Below, in pieces: positions 15,759 to 25,054 of a stretch of DNA of 64,000 nucleotides (within the stretch, counting starts at the first letter, position 1; each line of letters starts with the position of its first letter). A program made the position numbers and the translations under genes. Origin of the DNA: Streptomyces sp. WZ-12 (GTDB taxonomy: Bacteria > Actinomycetota > Actinomycetes > Streptomycetales > Streptomycetaceae); assembly GCF_028898845.1 (NCBI RefSeq), contig NZ_CP118574.1, positions 1,488,001-1,552,000 on the forward strand, written 5' to 3'. The notes below the pieces were generated by a model, which was not told where the DNA came from, did no database searches, and saw only the letters and a list, made by a program, of their open reading frames with translations.

Positions 15759-17453
15759 ATGTCCAACACCACTACCCCCACGGGCGGTCCGCTGCCCCGC
15801 CAGGTCGCCGACGCCTACGTCGACGCGCTCGTCGAACTGGACCCGATCACCGGCACGTTCCTCGGCATCCCCGAGAGCTTCGGCAAGCTCCCCGACTTCT
15901 CCCCCGCGGGTCAGGAAGCGGTGGCCCGGCTCGCCCGCACGACGCTGGACGAGTTGGCGGCGGCCGAGGCCCGGCCGGGCGCGGACAGCGCCGCCGAGAA
16001 GGTCTGTGCGCGGCTGCTGCGCGAACGGCTCTCCGCGGAGCTCGCGGTCCACGACGCCGGTGAGGGGCTGCGGACGGTCAGCAACATCAGCTCACCGCTG
16101 CACCACGTACGCGAGGCCCTCAACCTCACGCCCACCGAAACCGAGGCGGACTGGGCGGCGATCGCCCGGCTGCTGCGCGCCGTGCCCGACGCGCTGACCG
16201 GCTACCGCGCCGCCCTCCAGGCCGGCCTGGACAAGGACCTGCCCGGCGGTCCGCTCCAGGTCACCACCGTCATCGGGCAGCTCGCCGAGTGGATCGGCAC
16301 CGAGCGGAGCTGGTTCGCGGACTTCACCGCCGCCGGCCCCGAGGCGCTGCGCGCCGAACTGGACGCGGCCGCCGAGGTGGCCACCGGCGCCCTGGTGGAG
16401 CTGCGCGACTGGTTCCGGGACGTCTACGGCCCGGCGGTCGAGGGCGCGCCGGACGTGGTGGGCCGCGAGCGGTACGCCCGGCTCGCGCGCTACTACAACG
16501 GCGCCGACATCGACCCGGAAGAGGCGTACGCGTACGGCTGGTCCGAATTCCACCGGCTGCTGGCCGAGATGACGGCCGAGGCCGAGAAGGTGCTGCCCGG
16601 CGCCAAGACGCCGTGGGCGGCGCTGGCGTGGTGCGACGAGCACGGCGAGGCGGTCGAGGGCGTCGAGGAGACCCGGCAGTGGCTCCAGTCGCTGATGGAC
16701 GAGGCCATCGACGCGCTGGACGGCACCCACTTCGACCTCGCCGAGCCGGTCCGCCGGGTCGAGTCGAAGATCGCCCCGCCCGGTGGCGCCGCCGCCCCGT
16801 ACTACACCCAGCCGTCGCTGGACTTCTCCCGCCCCGGCCGCACCTGGCTGCCCACCATGGGCCAGACCCGCTTCCCGGCCTACGACCTGGTCTCCACCTG
16901 GTACCACGAGGGCGTGCCCGGCCATCACCTCCAGCTCGCGCAGTGGGTGTACGTCGCCGACCGGCTCTCCCGCTACCAGACGACGGTCGGCCTGGTCAGC
17001 GCCAACGCCGAGGGCTGGGCGCTGTACGCCGAGCGCCTCATGGACGAACTGGGCTTCCTGACGGTCCCGGAGCGGCGCCTGGGCTACCTGGACGCCCAGA
17101 TGATGCGGGCGATCCGGGTCATCATCGACATCGGCATGCACCTGGAGCTCCAGATCCCGGCCGACTCCCCCTTCCACCCCGGCGAGCGCTGGACGCCGGA
17201 GCTGGCCCACGCGTTCATGGCCGGGCACAGCAGCCGGCCGGCCGACTTCGTCGACAGCGAGATCATCCGCTACCAGGGCATGGCCGGCCAGGCGATCGGC
17301 TACAAGCTGGGCGAGCGGGTCTGGCTCCAGGGCCGGGAGGCGGCCCGGGCCCGGCACGGCGCGGACTTCGACCTCAAGGCGTGGCACATGGCGGCGCTGT
17401 CCCAGGGCTCGCTCGGCCTGGACGACCTGCTGACCGAGCTCTCGGCGCTCTGA
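15759..17453 (+). CDS. DUF885-family metallopeptidase
   Basis: 564 residues from the ATG at 15759, chosen because CGAGGA lies 8 nt upstream; an ATG at 15750 is too close to that site. The mostly helical protein has a zinc-binding H-E-G-V-P-G-H-H-L-Q motif (about residues 387-396), followed by N-A-E-G-W-A-L-Y-A-E, whose Glu is the likely third ligand. This arrangement is typical of DUF885 peptidases, related to the M3/M32 gluzincin fold and active on small peptides. No signal peptide, so cytoplasmic. A strong terminator follows. Confidence 0.88.
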   Translation: MSNTTTPTGGPLPRQVADAYVDALVELDPITGTFLGIPESFGKLPDFSPAGQEAVARLARTTLDELAAAEARPGADSAAEKVCARLLRERLSAELAVHDAGEGLRTVSNISSPLHHVREALNLTPTETEADWAAIARLLRAVPDALTGYRAALQAGLDKDLPGGPLQVTTVIGQLAEWIGTERSWFADFTAAGPEALRAELDAAAEVATGALVELRDWFRDVYGPAVEGAPDVVGRERYARLARYYNGADIDPEEAYAYGWSEFHRLLAEMTAEAEKVLPGAKTPWAALAWCDEHGEAVEGVEETRQWLQSLMDEAIDALDGTHFDLAEPVRRVESKIAPPGGAAAPYYTQPSLDFSRPGRTWLPTMGQTRFPAYDLVSTWYHEGVPGHHLQLAQWVYVADRLSRYQTTVGLVSANAEGWALYAERLMDELGFLTVPERRLGYLDAQMMRAIRVIIDIGMHLELQIPADSPFHPGERWTPELAHAFMAGHSSRPADFVDSEIIRYQGMAGQAIGYKLGERVWLQGREAARARHGADFDLKAWHMAALSQGSLGLDDLLTELSAL

Positions 17454-17467
17454 CGACGGGCCGCGCA

Positions 17468-17508
17468 CCGCGGCCGGCCACCCGCCTTCGGGGTGTGGCC
17501 GGCCGCGG
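17468..17508 (+). terminator. Intrinsic terminator after the DUF885 gene
   Basis: A perfect 14-bp stem, CCGCGGCCGGCCAC (17468-17481) with its complement at 17495-17508, encloses a 13-nt loop that can form a small CC-TTCG-GG cap. It begins 14 nt after the stop codon. Confidence 0.8.
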
Positions 17509-17585
17509 CCGGCTCCGCGCCTCCGGCCGTCAGGGCTGCCCCAAGGCCCTTGCCCGGCCGGCGAATTCCCTGCTAGACAGCGGGG

Positions 17586-18032
17586 ATGACCGGATACTCC
17601 CCTGATGCCGTCGACCGGCGCATCCTCGACGTCCTCCAGCACGACGGGCGGGTGGGCCGCGCCGAGTTGGCCCGGGCGGTGAACGTGTCGCCGAGCACGG
17701 TCGCCACGCGGGTACGACGCCTGGAGGAGTCCGGGGTGATCTCCGGGTACGCGGCGGTGATCGAGCCGGAACGGGTCGGGCTGCCGGTGCTGGCCTTCGT
17801 CCGGCTGCGCCACTCCGGCGGGAACGGCAAACCCTTCCGGGACCTGCTGGCGGCCACCCCGGAGATCCTGGAGGCCCACCACGTCACGGGCGAGAACTGC
17901 CTCTTCCTCAAGGTCGCCGCGCGCTCCATGAAGCACCTGGAGGAGGTCTCTGGCCGCATCGGCGCCCTGGGCGAGGTGGCCACGAGCGTGGTGTACTCCT
18001 CGCCGCTCCCCCGCCGCTCGGTCAGCACCTGA
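17586..18032 (+). CDS. Lrp/AsnC-family transcriptional regulator
   Basis: 148 residues, the standard length. The N-terminal helix-turn-helix (D-R-R-I-L-D-V-L-Q-H-D-G-R-V, then S-P-S-T-V-A-T-R-V-R-R-L-E-E-S-G-V-I) is followed by a C-terminal RAM domain (A-F-V-R-L-R, H-H-V-T-G-E-N-C-L-F-L-K-V). Family members sense amino acids. TAGACA ends 6 nt before the ATG with no Shine-Dalgarno site, suggesting leaderless transcription. No adjacent target operon is evident; sbcC converges on it. Confidence 0.93.
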   Translation: MTGYSPDAVDRRILDVLQHDGRVGRAELARAVNVSPSTVATRVRRLEESGVISGYAAVIEPERVGLPVLAFVRLRHSGGNGKPFRDLLAATPEILEAHHVTGENCLFLKVAARSMKHLEEVSGRIGALGEVATSVVYSSPLPRRSVST

Positions 18033-18068
18033 CCCTCCAACGGGGCTTGGCCGCCGGGCCGTTGGCCG

Positions 18069-21000
18069 TCAGTCCGCCACCGGCCCCCGGTGCCGCACCC
18101 GGGAACCCGTGCGGTCCTTGACGACCTCCAGTTGGGCGGGGATGCGGGTCCTGAGGTCGGCGACGTGGCTGACGATGCCCACGCTGCGGTCGCGTTCGCG
18201 GAGGCCGTCCAGGACGTCCAGGACCTCGTCGAGGGTCTGCTCGTCGAGGCTGCCGAAGCCCTCGTCGATGAACAACGTGTCGAGGCGGGTGCCGCCGGCC
18301 TCGTCGGTGACGACGTCGGCGAGGCCGAGGGCCAGGGCGAGGGAGGCGAAGAAGGTCTCGCCGCCGGAGAGGCTGGCGGTGTCGCGTTCGCGGCCGGTCC
18401 AGGCGTCGACGACGTGCAGGCCGAGGCCGGAGCGGCGGGCACCGCCGGCGCGTTCGTCGGAGTGGACGAGGGTGTAGCGGCCGGCGGACATCCGGTGCAG
18501 GCGGGCGGTGGCGGCGGCCGCGACCTGTTCCAGGCGGGCGGCCAGGACGTAGGACTCCAGTCGCATCCGGCGGGCGTTCTCTGCGGAGGTGCCGGCGGTG
18601 AGCGTGGCGAGCCGGGCGATGCGCTCGTACGCGGTGCGCAGCGGGGCGAGTTGGCGGGCGTCGGCCGTGGCCGCGGCGGAGAGCCGGTCGAGGGCGGTGC
18701 AACGCTCGCCGGCGGCGGCGAGGGTCGCGGTGGTGGTGCGGAGCCGGGCGGTGGCGGCCTGGTGGGCGGCGCGGGCGGTGTCCGGGTCGGCGGGCGGGAG
18801 GGCCGCGGCGGCCCGGAGTTCGGGGCGGTCGAGTTCGGCGGCCACGGCGGCGGCCTCGGCCTGCCCGTCGTCGTACTGCCGTTGCAGCGCCCGGCGTTCG
18901 GCCTCGGGGAGCGTTGCGTCGGCGGCGTCCTGAGGGGTGGCGAAGCCGGCGCGGTGGGCGGCGGCGGAGAGTTGGGTGTCGGCGTCCCTGAGGCGTTCCG
19001 CGCAGGCCGCCGCGGTGCGGGTCGCCTCGGCGGCGGCGGAGAGCAGCGCCGCCTGGCGTTCGAGCCGGTCGGCCCGGTCGGCGACGCTGGCGCAGTCGCC
19101 GCGGGCCTCGGTCAACTCGCCCTCCAGCGCGTCCCGTTCGCGGTCCAGGGCCTCGCGGCGGGAGGTGCGGGCGGCGGCCCGGCGCTCGGCGTGCCGCTGG
19201 TCGTCGCGGCGGCGCTCGTGCTCCCGCTCGGCGCGGGCCAGCGCCTCGCGGGCGGCGTGCAGTGCGGCGCCGGCGGCGTGGGCGCGGGCCACTTCCCGCG
19301 TCAACTCCTCGACGTGGGCGGCGAGTTCGATGGTCGGGGTGTCGGCGGCCGCGGCGCTGGCGGCGGCCAGCGCCTCCTTGACCCCCTGGTGGTGGTCCTC
19401 CGCGCGCCGGCGGGCGTCCTCGGCGCGCCGGTGGGCGGCCTGGGCGGCGTCCTCGGTCGCCCGGTCGACGTGGCCGGCGCCGGGGCGGGCCGGCGCCGGA
19501 TGCGCGGTGGAGCCGCACACCGCACACGACTGACCGTCCGTCAGCTCGGCGGCGAGCTCGGCGGCGATGCCACGCAGCCGCCGGTCCTTGAGGTCCAGCC
19601 AGTGCTCGTGGGCGGCCGCCGCGCGCTCCCGGGCGATGAGCAACTGCTTGTCGGCGGCGGCGAGTTCGTCGGTCAGGTCGTCGCGGCGGCGGGCGGCGGT
19701 GAGCCGTTCGACGGCCGGTGCGAGCTGCCCGGCGAGCTGTTCGGCGCGCCGGACGGCCTCCTGGGCCTCGTCGATGCGGCGCTGGTGGGTGCCGCGGGCG
19801 GCGTCCCAGCCGGTCAGCCACTCCGCGGCGTCCAGCAGCGTCTGCTCGTCGGCGTGCGCCTCGCGGTCCACGTCCGCGCGTTCCCGGGCGAGTTCGGCGG
19901 CGCGGCGTTCGGCCCGGCGGGCCGCGGCGAGGGAGCCGAGGGTCGCCCGCGCCTGGCGTTCCTGCTCGGCGAGCCGGCCGCCCTCGGCGTCGGCGAGGGC
20001 GGCCGGCAGCGGGGCGCGGTGGCGCCGTTCGGCGTCCTGGGCGGCGGTCAGTTCCCGCCGGGCGGCGTCGCGGAGGGCGAGGGCGGGGGCCACCTCGGCG
20101 GCGGTGCGGGCGCGCTCCAACCGCGCCTGAATACGGGCGCGTTCGTCGGCGCGGGCGGCGAGCTGCTCGGCGCGCTGTCGGGCGTCGGCGTGGCGGCGTT
20201 GGAGGCGGTCGCGGTCGCGGGCCTCCTCCCAGCGGTCGGCCGCGGCGCGTTCGTCGGTCTCGGCGGCGGCCACCGCGCGGTGGGCGAGCGCCAGGCGTTC
20301 GCGGGCGCCGACCCGGGCGACGGCGGCGCGGGCCAACACCGCGTCGGCGAAGCCGGGTTCGCCGGGTCCGGGTGCGGTGCCCGCGTCGGCGGGGGCGGTC
20401 GGCGCCGCGCTCCGGGGGGTGCGTGGGCCGCGCCCGGCCTGGGCCGGTACGGCGGCGCGGGCGGCCGGCGCCGGCACGGACGGGTCGTCGAGGTCGGGGG
20501 TGTCGCCGGCGGCCTGGGCGATCCGGTGGGCGAGCGCGAGCAGGCGCTCGTCGCCGGCCGCGACGCGGTCGGCGGCGGCCTTGCGGCGGGCGGTGAGCTG
20601 GTCCTCCAGCGCGGCGAACCGCCCGGTGTCGAAGAGCCGGCCCAGCAGCTTCGCCCGGGCCTCCGCGTCCGCCCGCAGGAAGCGCGCGAAGTCGCCCTGC
20701 GGCAACAGCACCACCTGGCAGAACTGCTCCTTGCTCATGCCGAGGAGCTGCCCGATCTCCTCGCCGATCTCCTGGTGGGAGCGGCTGAGCGCGCGCCACG
20801 CACCGGCGGTCGGGTCGCCGTCCGGGGCGGGGGCGAACTCCCGCAGCCGGCTGACCGCCTTCTCCTTGGTGGTACCGGCGCCGCGCTTCTTCGGGCGGGG
20901 CTGCTCGGGCAGCCGGGTGATCTCCAACCGCCTGCCGGCGACGGTCAGTTCGAGGACGACCTCGGTGGGGGTGGCGGGGTCCGCCAGGTCGCTGCGGAGC

Positions 21001-21194
21001 GCCTGGCCGCCCTGCCGGGCGCCGGGCACCGAGCCGTAGAGGGCGAAGCAGACCGCGTCCAGGACCGAGGTCTTGCCCGCACCGGTCGGCCCGTGCAGCA
21101 GGAACAGTCCGTCGCGCGCGAGCCGGTCGAAGTCGACGGTGTGACTGCCGGCGAACGGGCCGAAGGCGGTCAGGGTCAGCCGGTGCAGCCTCAT
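18069..21194 (-). CDS. sbcC: SbcC exonuclease subunit (Rad50-like SMC ATPase)
   Basis: 1041 residues. Walker A is L-H-G-P-T-G-A-G-K-T-S (about 30-40). The long central part is Ala/Arg/Glu-rich coiled coil with a zinc hook C-A-V-C-G-S near residue 556, close to the middle as expected. Near the C-terminus are the signature L-S-G-G-E-T-F-F-A-S-L-A-L-A-L-G-L-A and Walker B L-F-I-D-E-G-F-G-S-L-D. With SbcD it forms the Mre11-Rad50-type nuclease that opens hairpins and processes double-strand ends. The start (21194) overlaps the sbcD stop by ATGA. A longer upstream frame exists but crosses sbcD and is not used. Confidence 0.96.
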   Translation of the reverse strand: MRLHRLTLTAFGPFAGSHTVDFDRLARDGLFLLHGPTGAGKTSVLDAVCFALYGSVPGARQGGQALRSDLADPATPTEVVLELTVAGRRLEITRLPEQPRPKKRGAGTTKEKAVSRLREFAPAPDGDPTAGAWRALSRSHQEIGEEIGQLLGMSKEQFCQVVLLPQGDFARFLRADAEARAKLLGRLFDTGRFAALEDQLTARRKAAADRVAAGDERLLALAHRIAQAAGDTPDLDDPSVPAPAARAAVPAQAGRGPRTPRSAAPTAPADAGTAPGPGEPGFADAVLARAAVARVGARERLALAHRAVAAAETDERAAADRWEEARDRDRLQRRHADARQRAEQLAARADERARIQARLERARTAAEVAPALALRDAARRELTAAQDAERRHRAPLPAALADAEGGRLAEQERQARATLGSLAAARRAERRAAELARERADVDREAHADEQTLLDAAEWLTGWDAARGTHQRRIDEAQEAVRRAEQLAGQLAPAVERLTAARRRDDLTDELAAADKQLLIARERAAAAHEHWLDLKDRRLRGIAAELAAELTDGQSCAVCGSTAHPAPARPGAGHVDRATEDAAQAAHRRAEDARRRAEDHHQGVKEALAAASAAAADTPTIELAAHVEELTREVARAHAAGAALHAAREALARAEREHERRRDDQRHAERRAAARTSRREALDRERDALEGELTEARGDCASVADRADRLERQAALLSAAAEATRTAAACAERLRDADTQLSAAAHRAGFATPQDAADATLPEAERRALQRQYDDGQAEAAAVAAELDRPELRAAAALPPADPDTARAAHQAATARLRTTTATLAAAGERCTALDRLSAAATADARQLAPLRTAYERIARLATLTAGTSAENARRMRLESYVLAARLEQVAAAATARLHRMSAGRYTLVHSDERAGGARRSGLGLHVVDAWTGRERDTASLSGGETFFASLALALGLADVVTDEAGGTRLDTLFIDEGFGSLDEQTLDEVLDVLDGLRERDRSVGIVSHVADLRTRIPAQLEVVKDRTGSRVRHRGPVAD

Positions 21195-22357
21195 CGCGCC
21201 ACCTCCGCGGCCGCGTCGGCGGTCCGCACCTCGTCGATGGCCGAGCGCAGTTCGGCCCGTTCGTCGTCGTCGGCGCCGCGGCCGGCGCGGACGTGGGCGA
21301 CGAAGTCCTCGGCGATCTCCTGGTCGCTGCGGCCGCGCAGCCGCTGGGCGTACGAGACGGAGGGCCGTTCCGGGGACTCGTCGGGGTCGAAGACCAGGCT
21401 GAGGGTGTGCGGGAAGCGCTTGGCGAGCCGGGCCATCGGCTCGGCCGGGCGGGCGCTGTCGGTAAGGGTGGCCTCGACCCAGGAGTCCTCGTGGCGGGTC
21501 AACTCCGGGTCGTCCAGGAGGTGTTGGAGGGGGCCGCGGAGCCGGGCGAGCGGGCGGGGCACCGGGCAGTCCACCCGCTCGGCGCGCACGGTGCCCTCCG
21601 CGTCGAGGTCGATCAGCCAGGAGGACTTGCGGTGGGCGGCCTCGGAGAAGGAGTAGGCGAGCGGCGATCCGGAGTAGCGGATCCGCTCGGTGAGGGTCTG
21701 GCAGCCGTGCAGATGGCCGAGGGCCGCGTAGTCGACGCCCTCGAAGACCGCGGCGGGGACGGAGGCGACCCCGCCGACGGTGATGTCCCGCTCGCTGTCG
21801 CTGGCGGTGCCGCCGGTGACGAAGGCGTGCGCCAGCACCACGGAACGGGTGCCGGCGGGCCGGGCGGCGAGGTCGGCCCGGACCCGGTCCATGGCCGCGC
21901 CGAGCACCGCGGCGTGGTCGGCGCGCGGGGCGCCGAGGGAGTCGCGCACCATGGCCGGTTCGAGGTACGGCAGCCCGTAGCAGGCGACCGGGCCGTGCGC
22001 GTCCGCCAGGAGGACGGGCGTGCCGCACTCCTCCGGGTCGGTGTGCAGATGGATGCCGGCCCGCCGCATCAGTCCGGAGCCGACGCCGAGCCGGCGGGCG
22101 GAGTCGTGGTTCCCGGAGATCATGACGGTGGGGACGCCGAGCGCGGCCAGCCGGTGCAGCGCGTCGTCGAAGAGTTCCACGGCGGCCAGCGGCGGCACCG
22201 CGCGGTCGTAGACGTCGCCGGCGACGAGCACCGCCTCGACGTCCCGGGTCCGCACGGTCTCGACGAGGTGATCGAGGAACGCGCGCTGGGCGGCGAGCAG
22301 GTTCACGCGGTGGAAGGACCGGCCCAGGTGCCAGTCGGAGGTGTGCAGAAGCCTCAC
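21191..22357 (-). CDS. sbcD: SbcD exonuclease subunit (Mre11-like)
   Basis: 388 residues. Calcineurin-like phosphoesterase motifs are in order: D-W-H-L-G (residues 8-12), A-G-D-V-Y-D-R (about 47-53), G-N-H-D-S (about 82-86), A-H-A-F-V-T-G and G-H-L-H-G (about 223-227). These bind two metal ions for nuclease activity. The C-terminal part is the capping domain. It is the first gene of a two-gene operon, translationally coupled to sbcC through an ATGA overlap. Confidence 0.96.
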   Translation of the reverse strand: MRLLHTSDWHLGRSFHRVNLLAAQRAFLDHLVETVRTRDVEAVLVAGDVYDRAVPPLAAVELFDDALHRLAALGVPTVMISGNHDSARRLGVGSGLMRRAGIHLHTDPEECGTPVLLADAHGPVACYGLPYLEPAMVRDSLGAPRADHAAVLGAAMDRVRADLAARPAGTRSVVLAHAFVTGGTASDSERDITVGGVASVPAAVFEGVDYAALGHLHGCQTLTERIRYSGSPLAYSFSEAAHRKSSWLIDLDAEGTVRAERVDCPVPRPLARLRGPLQHLLDDPELTRHEDSWVEATLTDSARPAEPMARLAKRFPHTLSLVFDPDESPERPSVSYAQRLRGRSDQEIAEDFVAHVRAGRGADDDERAELRSAIDEVRTADAAAEVAR

Positions 22358-22840
22358 GACACCGCTCCGACCTGCATCTTCTCCCCTTCTCCCGGTACCG
22401 ATTCGCCGGGCACCGACCCGTTATCGCGCCGGCGCGGGCCCGCGCGAGCGCACGGCCGACCCTAGCGGCTGCCGCCGCGCCGGCCCGCACCGCCCTCGGG
22501 TTCGGCGGGGGCGGGGCTACCGGCCCACCGGCCTCGGGCTCGGGCACCGCGGGCGCCGAGCCGGCGTCCGTCCGCGGGCGCACGGCGAGGACCGGGGCGG
22601 CCGGCCCGGCGAAGCGGGCCGCGGCGATGACGCCGGCGGCCTGGCTGCGGTATACCAACGCGGCCACCGCGCCGAGCAGCGCTACCCGGAGCCCCGCGCC
22701 CGCCGGGTGCGCCCCTGACGGCCGGCGCCGCGCGGCACGTCACGCACGGGACAGCAACGGGCGCCCGGCACCGCCTGGTTCAGCTCGCGACCACTCGTGC
22801 CTCCCGCGCGCCCGCACCGCCAACACCCGCACCCGCGCCG
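22358..22840. other. Gene-free stretch upstream of sbcD
   Basis: About 480 bp, extremely G/C-rich. A minus-strand frame here reads a short hydrophobic segment (V-A-L-L-G-A-V-A-A-L-V-Y) but continues without a stop straight through sbcD, so it is not a separate gene. The sbcDC promoter must lie here; I could not identify boxes with confidence. Confidence 0.5.
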
Positions 22841-23374
22841 TCAGTCGACCCGCATCGCCAGGACCTGCCCCGGCCAACTGCCGGCCAGGAAAGCGTCGGT
22901 GGGCGTGAAGCCGTTGCGCTCGTAGTACGCGACCAGTTCGCCCCCGCCGCCCGCCCAGCAGTCGACCCGCAGCAGCGCCACGCCGGCCCGCCGGGTCTCC
23001 GCAACGGCGTGCGCCAGCAGCGCCGCCCCGACGCCCCGGCCGGCCTGCCGCCGGTCGGAGACCAACAGCCGGACGAACCGCTCGGCTTCGCCCGCCGGCG
23101 GGATCGGCACCTGCGGGTTGGGGCCGGTGTCCAGCACCAGGGTCCCGACGGGCACCCCGTCCAACTCCGCGATGTGCGGCTCGTTTTCGGTCAGGTACCG
23201 CTCCACCCGCGCCACCCCGCCGGGCTTGCGCGAATACGGGGTCGTGCCCCACTGCTCGGTGTTGCCGCGCGCGTTCATCCAGGCCACCGCGGCGTCGAGC
23301 ATCCCCAAGACGGCCGGCGCGTCGGACGGTTCGCCGGGCCTGATCCGTATCCCTCGTGTGGTGTCGTCGTTCAC
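22841..23374 (-). CDS. GNAT-family N-acetyltransferase
   Basis: 177 residues. It has the GNAT beta-alpha core with strand A-E-L-D-G-V-P-V-G-T-L-V-L and the acetyl-CoA pyrophosphate loop R-Q-A-G-R-G-V-G-A-A-L-L (motif Q/RxxGxG/A). The following E-T-R-R-A-G-V-A-L-L-R-V-D-C-W leads to Y-Y-E-R-N-G-F-T-P, typical of enzymes that acetylate small amines. The acceptor is unknown. It is a single-gene unit. Confidence 0.9.
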   Translation of the reverse strand: MNDDTTRGIRIRPGEPSDAPAVLGMLDAAVAWMNARGNTEQWGTTPYSRKPGGVARVERYLTENEPHIAELDGVPVGTLVLDTGPNPQVPIPPAGEAERFVRLLVSDRRQAGRGVGAALLAHAVAETRRAGVALLRVDCWAGGGGELVAYYERNGFTPTDAFLAGSWPGQVLAMRVD

Positions 23375-23431
23375 GGCGGCAGCCTAGAGGGGTCCCGCAG
23401 CGTGCGCCGCGCGCACGTCGCCCCTGTCCCC

Positions 23432-24013
23432 TCAAGCCTCGTCGGCGCCGTGCAGGTGGGCGCGTTCGCCGTTGTGGTCGAGGAGGGTGAGGATCTCCAC
23501 TGGGCCTTCGTGCGCGCCGACGGAGTGCGGGGTCATGGTGGAGAACTCCGCGGCGTTGCCCTCCTGGATGAGCAGGACGCGCTCGCCGAGTTGGAGGCGG
23601 GCGGTGCCGGACAGCACCGTGAACCACTCGCTGCCGGGGTGCACCGCCAGGTGTTCCGGGCCGGTCGGCCGCTCGGGGGTGATCCGCATCTTCGCCACGG
23701 TCACCCCGTGCACCGAGCGCTCGCGGGACAGCAGCCAACTGGTGATCCCCGGCGTGTGGCAGGGCTGCGGCCGGATCACCACGTCCTCGTCCTCGTCGGA
23801 CTCCACGAGCTGGTCCAGCGTGGTGTCCAGGGCCCGGGCGATCGGGACCAACTGGTCGAGGGCGATCCTGCGGCGCCCGGTCTCGATGCGGCTGAGGTTG
23901 GACGGGCTGAGGTTGCACCGGGCGGCGAGCGCGTCCAACGTCCAGCCGCGGGCCCGCCGCAGCCCGCGGATCCGTCGGCGGATCACGGCGTCCAGATCCA
24001 ATTCTTGCTCCAT
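23432..24013 (-). CDS. XRE-family regulator with cupin sensor domain
   Basis: About 193 residues from the ATG at 24013; a longer frame to 24067 would cross the divergent promoter. The helix-turn-helix of the XRE/SutR type is at about 15-70 (T-L-D-A-L-A-A-R-C-N-L-S-P-S-N-L-S-R-I-E) and the cupin barrel at about 110-185 (H-P-G-S-E-W-F-T-V-L-S-G, then E-F-S-T-M-T-P-H-S). Only 47 bp separate it from the divergent methyltransferase gene, so it very probably controls that gene and itself from overlapping promoters. Confidence 0.9.
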   Translation of the reverse strand: MEQELDLDAVIRRRIRGLRRARGWTLDALAARCNLSPSNLSRIETGRRRIALDQLVPIARALDTTLDQLVESDEDEDVVIRPQPCHTPGITSWLLSRERSVHGVTVAKMRITPERPTGPEHLAVHPGSEWFTVLSGTARLQLGERVLLIQEGNAAEFSTMTPHSVGAHEGPVEILTLLDHNGERAHLHGADEA

Positions 24014-24060
24014 GGGCAAGAGTGTATGCATTTCGCGCACGGCGCGCTTAGCGTGAAGGC
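24014..24060. promoter_or_regulatory. 47-bp divergent control region (XRE-cupin / methyltransferase)
   Basis: The whole divergent region is 47 bp. TAGCGT (24049-24054) ends 6 nt before the methyltransferase ATG, a -10 box for leaderless transcription with no Shine-Dalgarno. The G/C-rich palindromic run at 24033-24047 (CGCGCACGGCGCGC-like) is a candidate operator for the XRE protein. Confidence 0.5.
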
Positions 24061-24930
24061 ATGACACCGCACCGGCACGACCAGCACCTCCACCACCACA
24101 AGCAGCCAGAGGAGCACCAGGAGCACCGCGACCACGAGGCCGGTCTGGCGGACCTGCTGGACCTCGACGCGGAGGTGCTCGGCCCGTTCCTCGACGAGGT
24201 CACCGGCTGGGTCCGCGGGCAGACGAGGGCCGCCCCTCGGGCGATCGTCGACGTGGGCGCCGGAACCGGCACCGGCACGGCGGCGCTGGCCCGCCGCTTC
24301 CCCGGGGCGCGGCTGGTCGCGGTCGACCGCTCGCCGGTCATGCTCGACCGCGTCGCGGCGACGGCACGCACCCAGGGGCTGGCGGAACGGCTGCGCGTGG
24401 TCCCGGCCGATCTGGACGTCGCCTGGCCCGAGATCGGCGCCGTCGACCTCGCGTGGTTGGCCTCGTCGCTGCACCACGCCCAGGACCCGGACCGACTGCT
24501 CCGCGACCTCCACGGCGCGCTGCGCCCCGGCGGCCTGTTGGTGGTCATCGAGATGGACGGCATGCCGCGCTTCCTCCCCGACGACCTCGGCATCGGCTGC
24601 CCCGGTCTGGAGGCGCGCGGTAAGGAGGCCATGGCGCGGGCGCGCTGGAACGCGTACCCGAACTGGCGCCCCCATCTGGAGCGGGCCGGATTCGCGGACG
24701 TGGCGGAACGCGCCTTCACCTTCGACATCCATCCCGCGCCACCCGCCGCCCACCGCTACGCGCACGGCGTCCTGCGCACCCTGCGCCACGGCCTCGCCGA
24801 CCAACTGGCCGCCGACGACCTCGACACCCTCGACCGGCTGCTGGCGGTGGACGCCCCCGAGTCCGTGCTGCACCGCGACGACCTGATCGTCCGGGGCCGC
24901 CGGATCGCCTGGGCGGCCCGCCGCCCCTGA
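24061..24930 (+). CDS. Class I SAM-dependent methyltransferase with His-rich N-terminus
   Basis: 289 residues. The first 25 residues are strikingly His/Glu/Gln-rich (about ten His), which could bind metal. The Rossmann methyltransferase core starts at about residue 55: I-V-D-V-G-A-G-T-G-T-G-T (motif I, SAM binding), L-V-A-V-D-R-S (motif II), D-L-A-W-L-A-S-S-L-H-H (motif IV region), and L-R-P-G-G-L-L-V-V-I-E (motif V). The substrate is unknown. It is divergent from an XRE-cupin regulator, which probably controls it. Confidence 0.9.
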   Translation: MTPHRHDQHLHHHKQPEEHQEHRDHEAGLADLLDLDAEVLGPFLDEVTGWVRGQTRAAPRAIVDVGAGTGTGTAALARRFPGARLVAVDRSPVMLDRVAATARTQGLAERLRVVPADLDVAWPEIGAVDLAWLASSLHHAQDPDRLLRDLHGALRPGGLLVVIEMDGMPRFLPDDLGIGCPGLEARGKEAMARARWNAYPNWRPHLERAGFADVAERAFTFDIHPAPPAAHRYAHGVLRTLRHGLADQLAADDLDTLDRLLAVDAPESVLHRDDLIVRGRRIAWAARRP

Positions 24931-25054
24931 ACCGCGCGCCCGCGGGGAGTCGGCCGAGCGGCCCGCCCCGCCCACCGGCCAGATGGGATGCGCACCGGCC
25001 CGAACGGCGCGCCAGCCCCGCAAATCACCGCATTCCGCACCATAGTGGGGCGCC

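Noticed and set aside
16092..17936. 614-residue minus-strand frame over the DUF885 gene
   Set aside because: Antisense shadow caused by G/C third-position bias; the plus-strand metallopeptidase has clear motifs.
18022..20799. 925-residue minus-strand frame in a second frame of sbcC
   Set aside because: Arg/Pro-rich out-of-frame shadow of sbcC with no motifs.
18090..21656. 1188-residue plus-strand frame across sbcC/sbcD
   Set aside because: Low-complexity Gly/Ala/Arg protein antisense to well-defined SbcC and SbcD.
22358..22743. Possible small membrane protein upstream of sbcD
   Set aside because: A short hydrophobic run is present, but the frame continues unbroken through sbcD with no stop, and another frame here is pure Arg/Gly. 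No ribosome-binding site.
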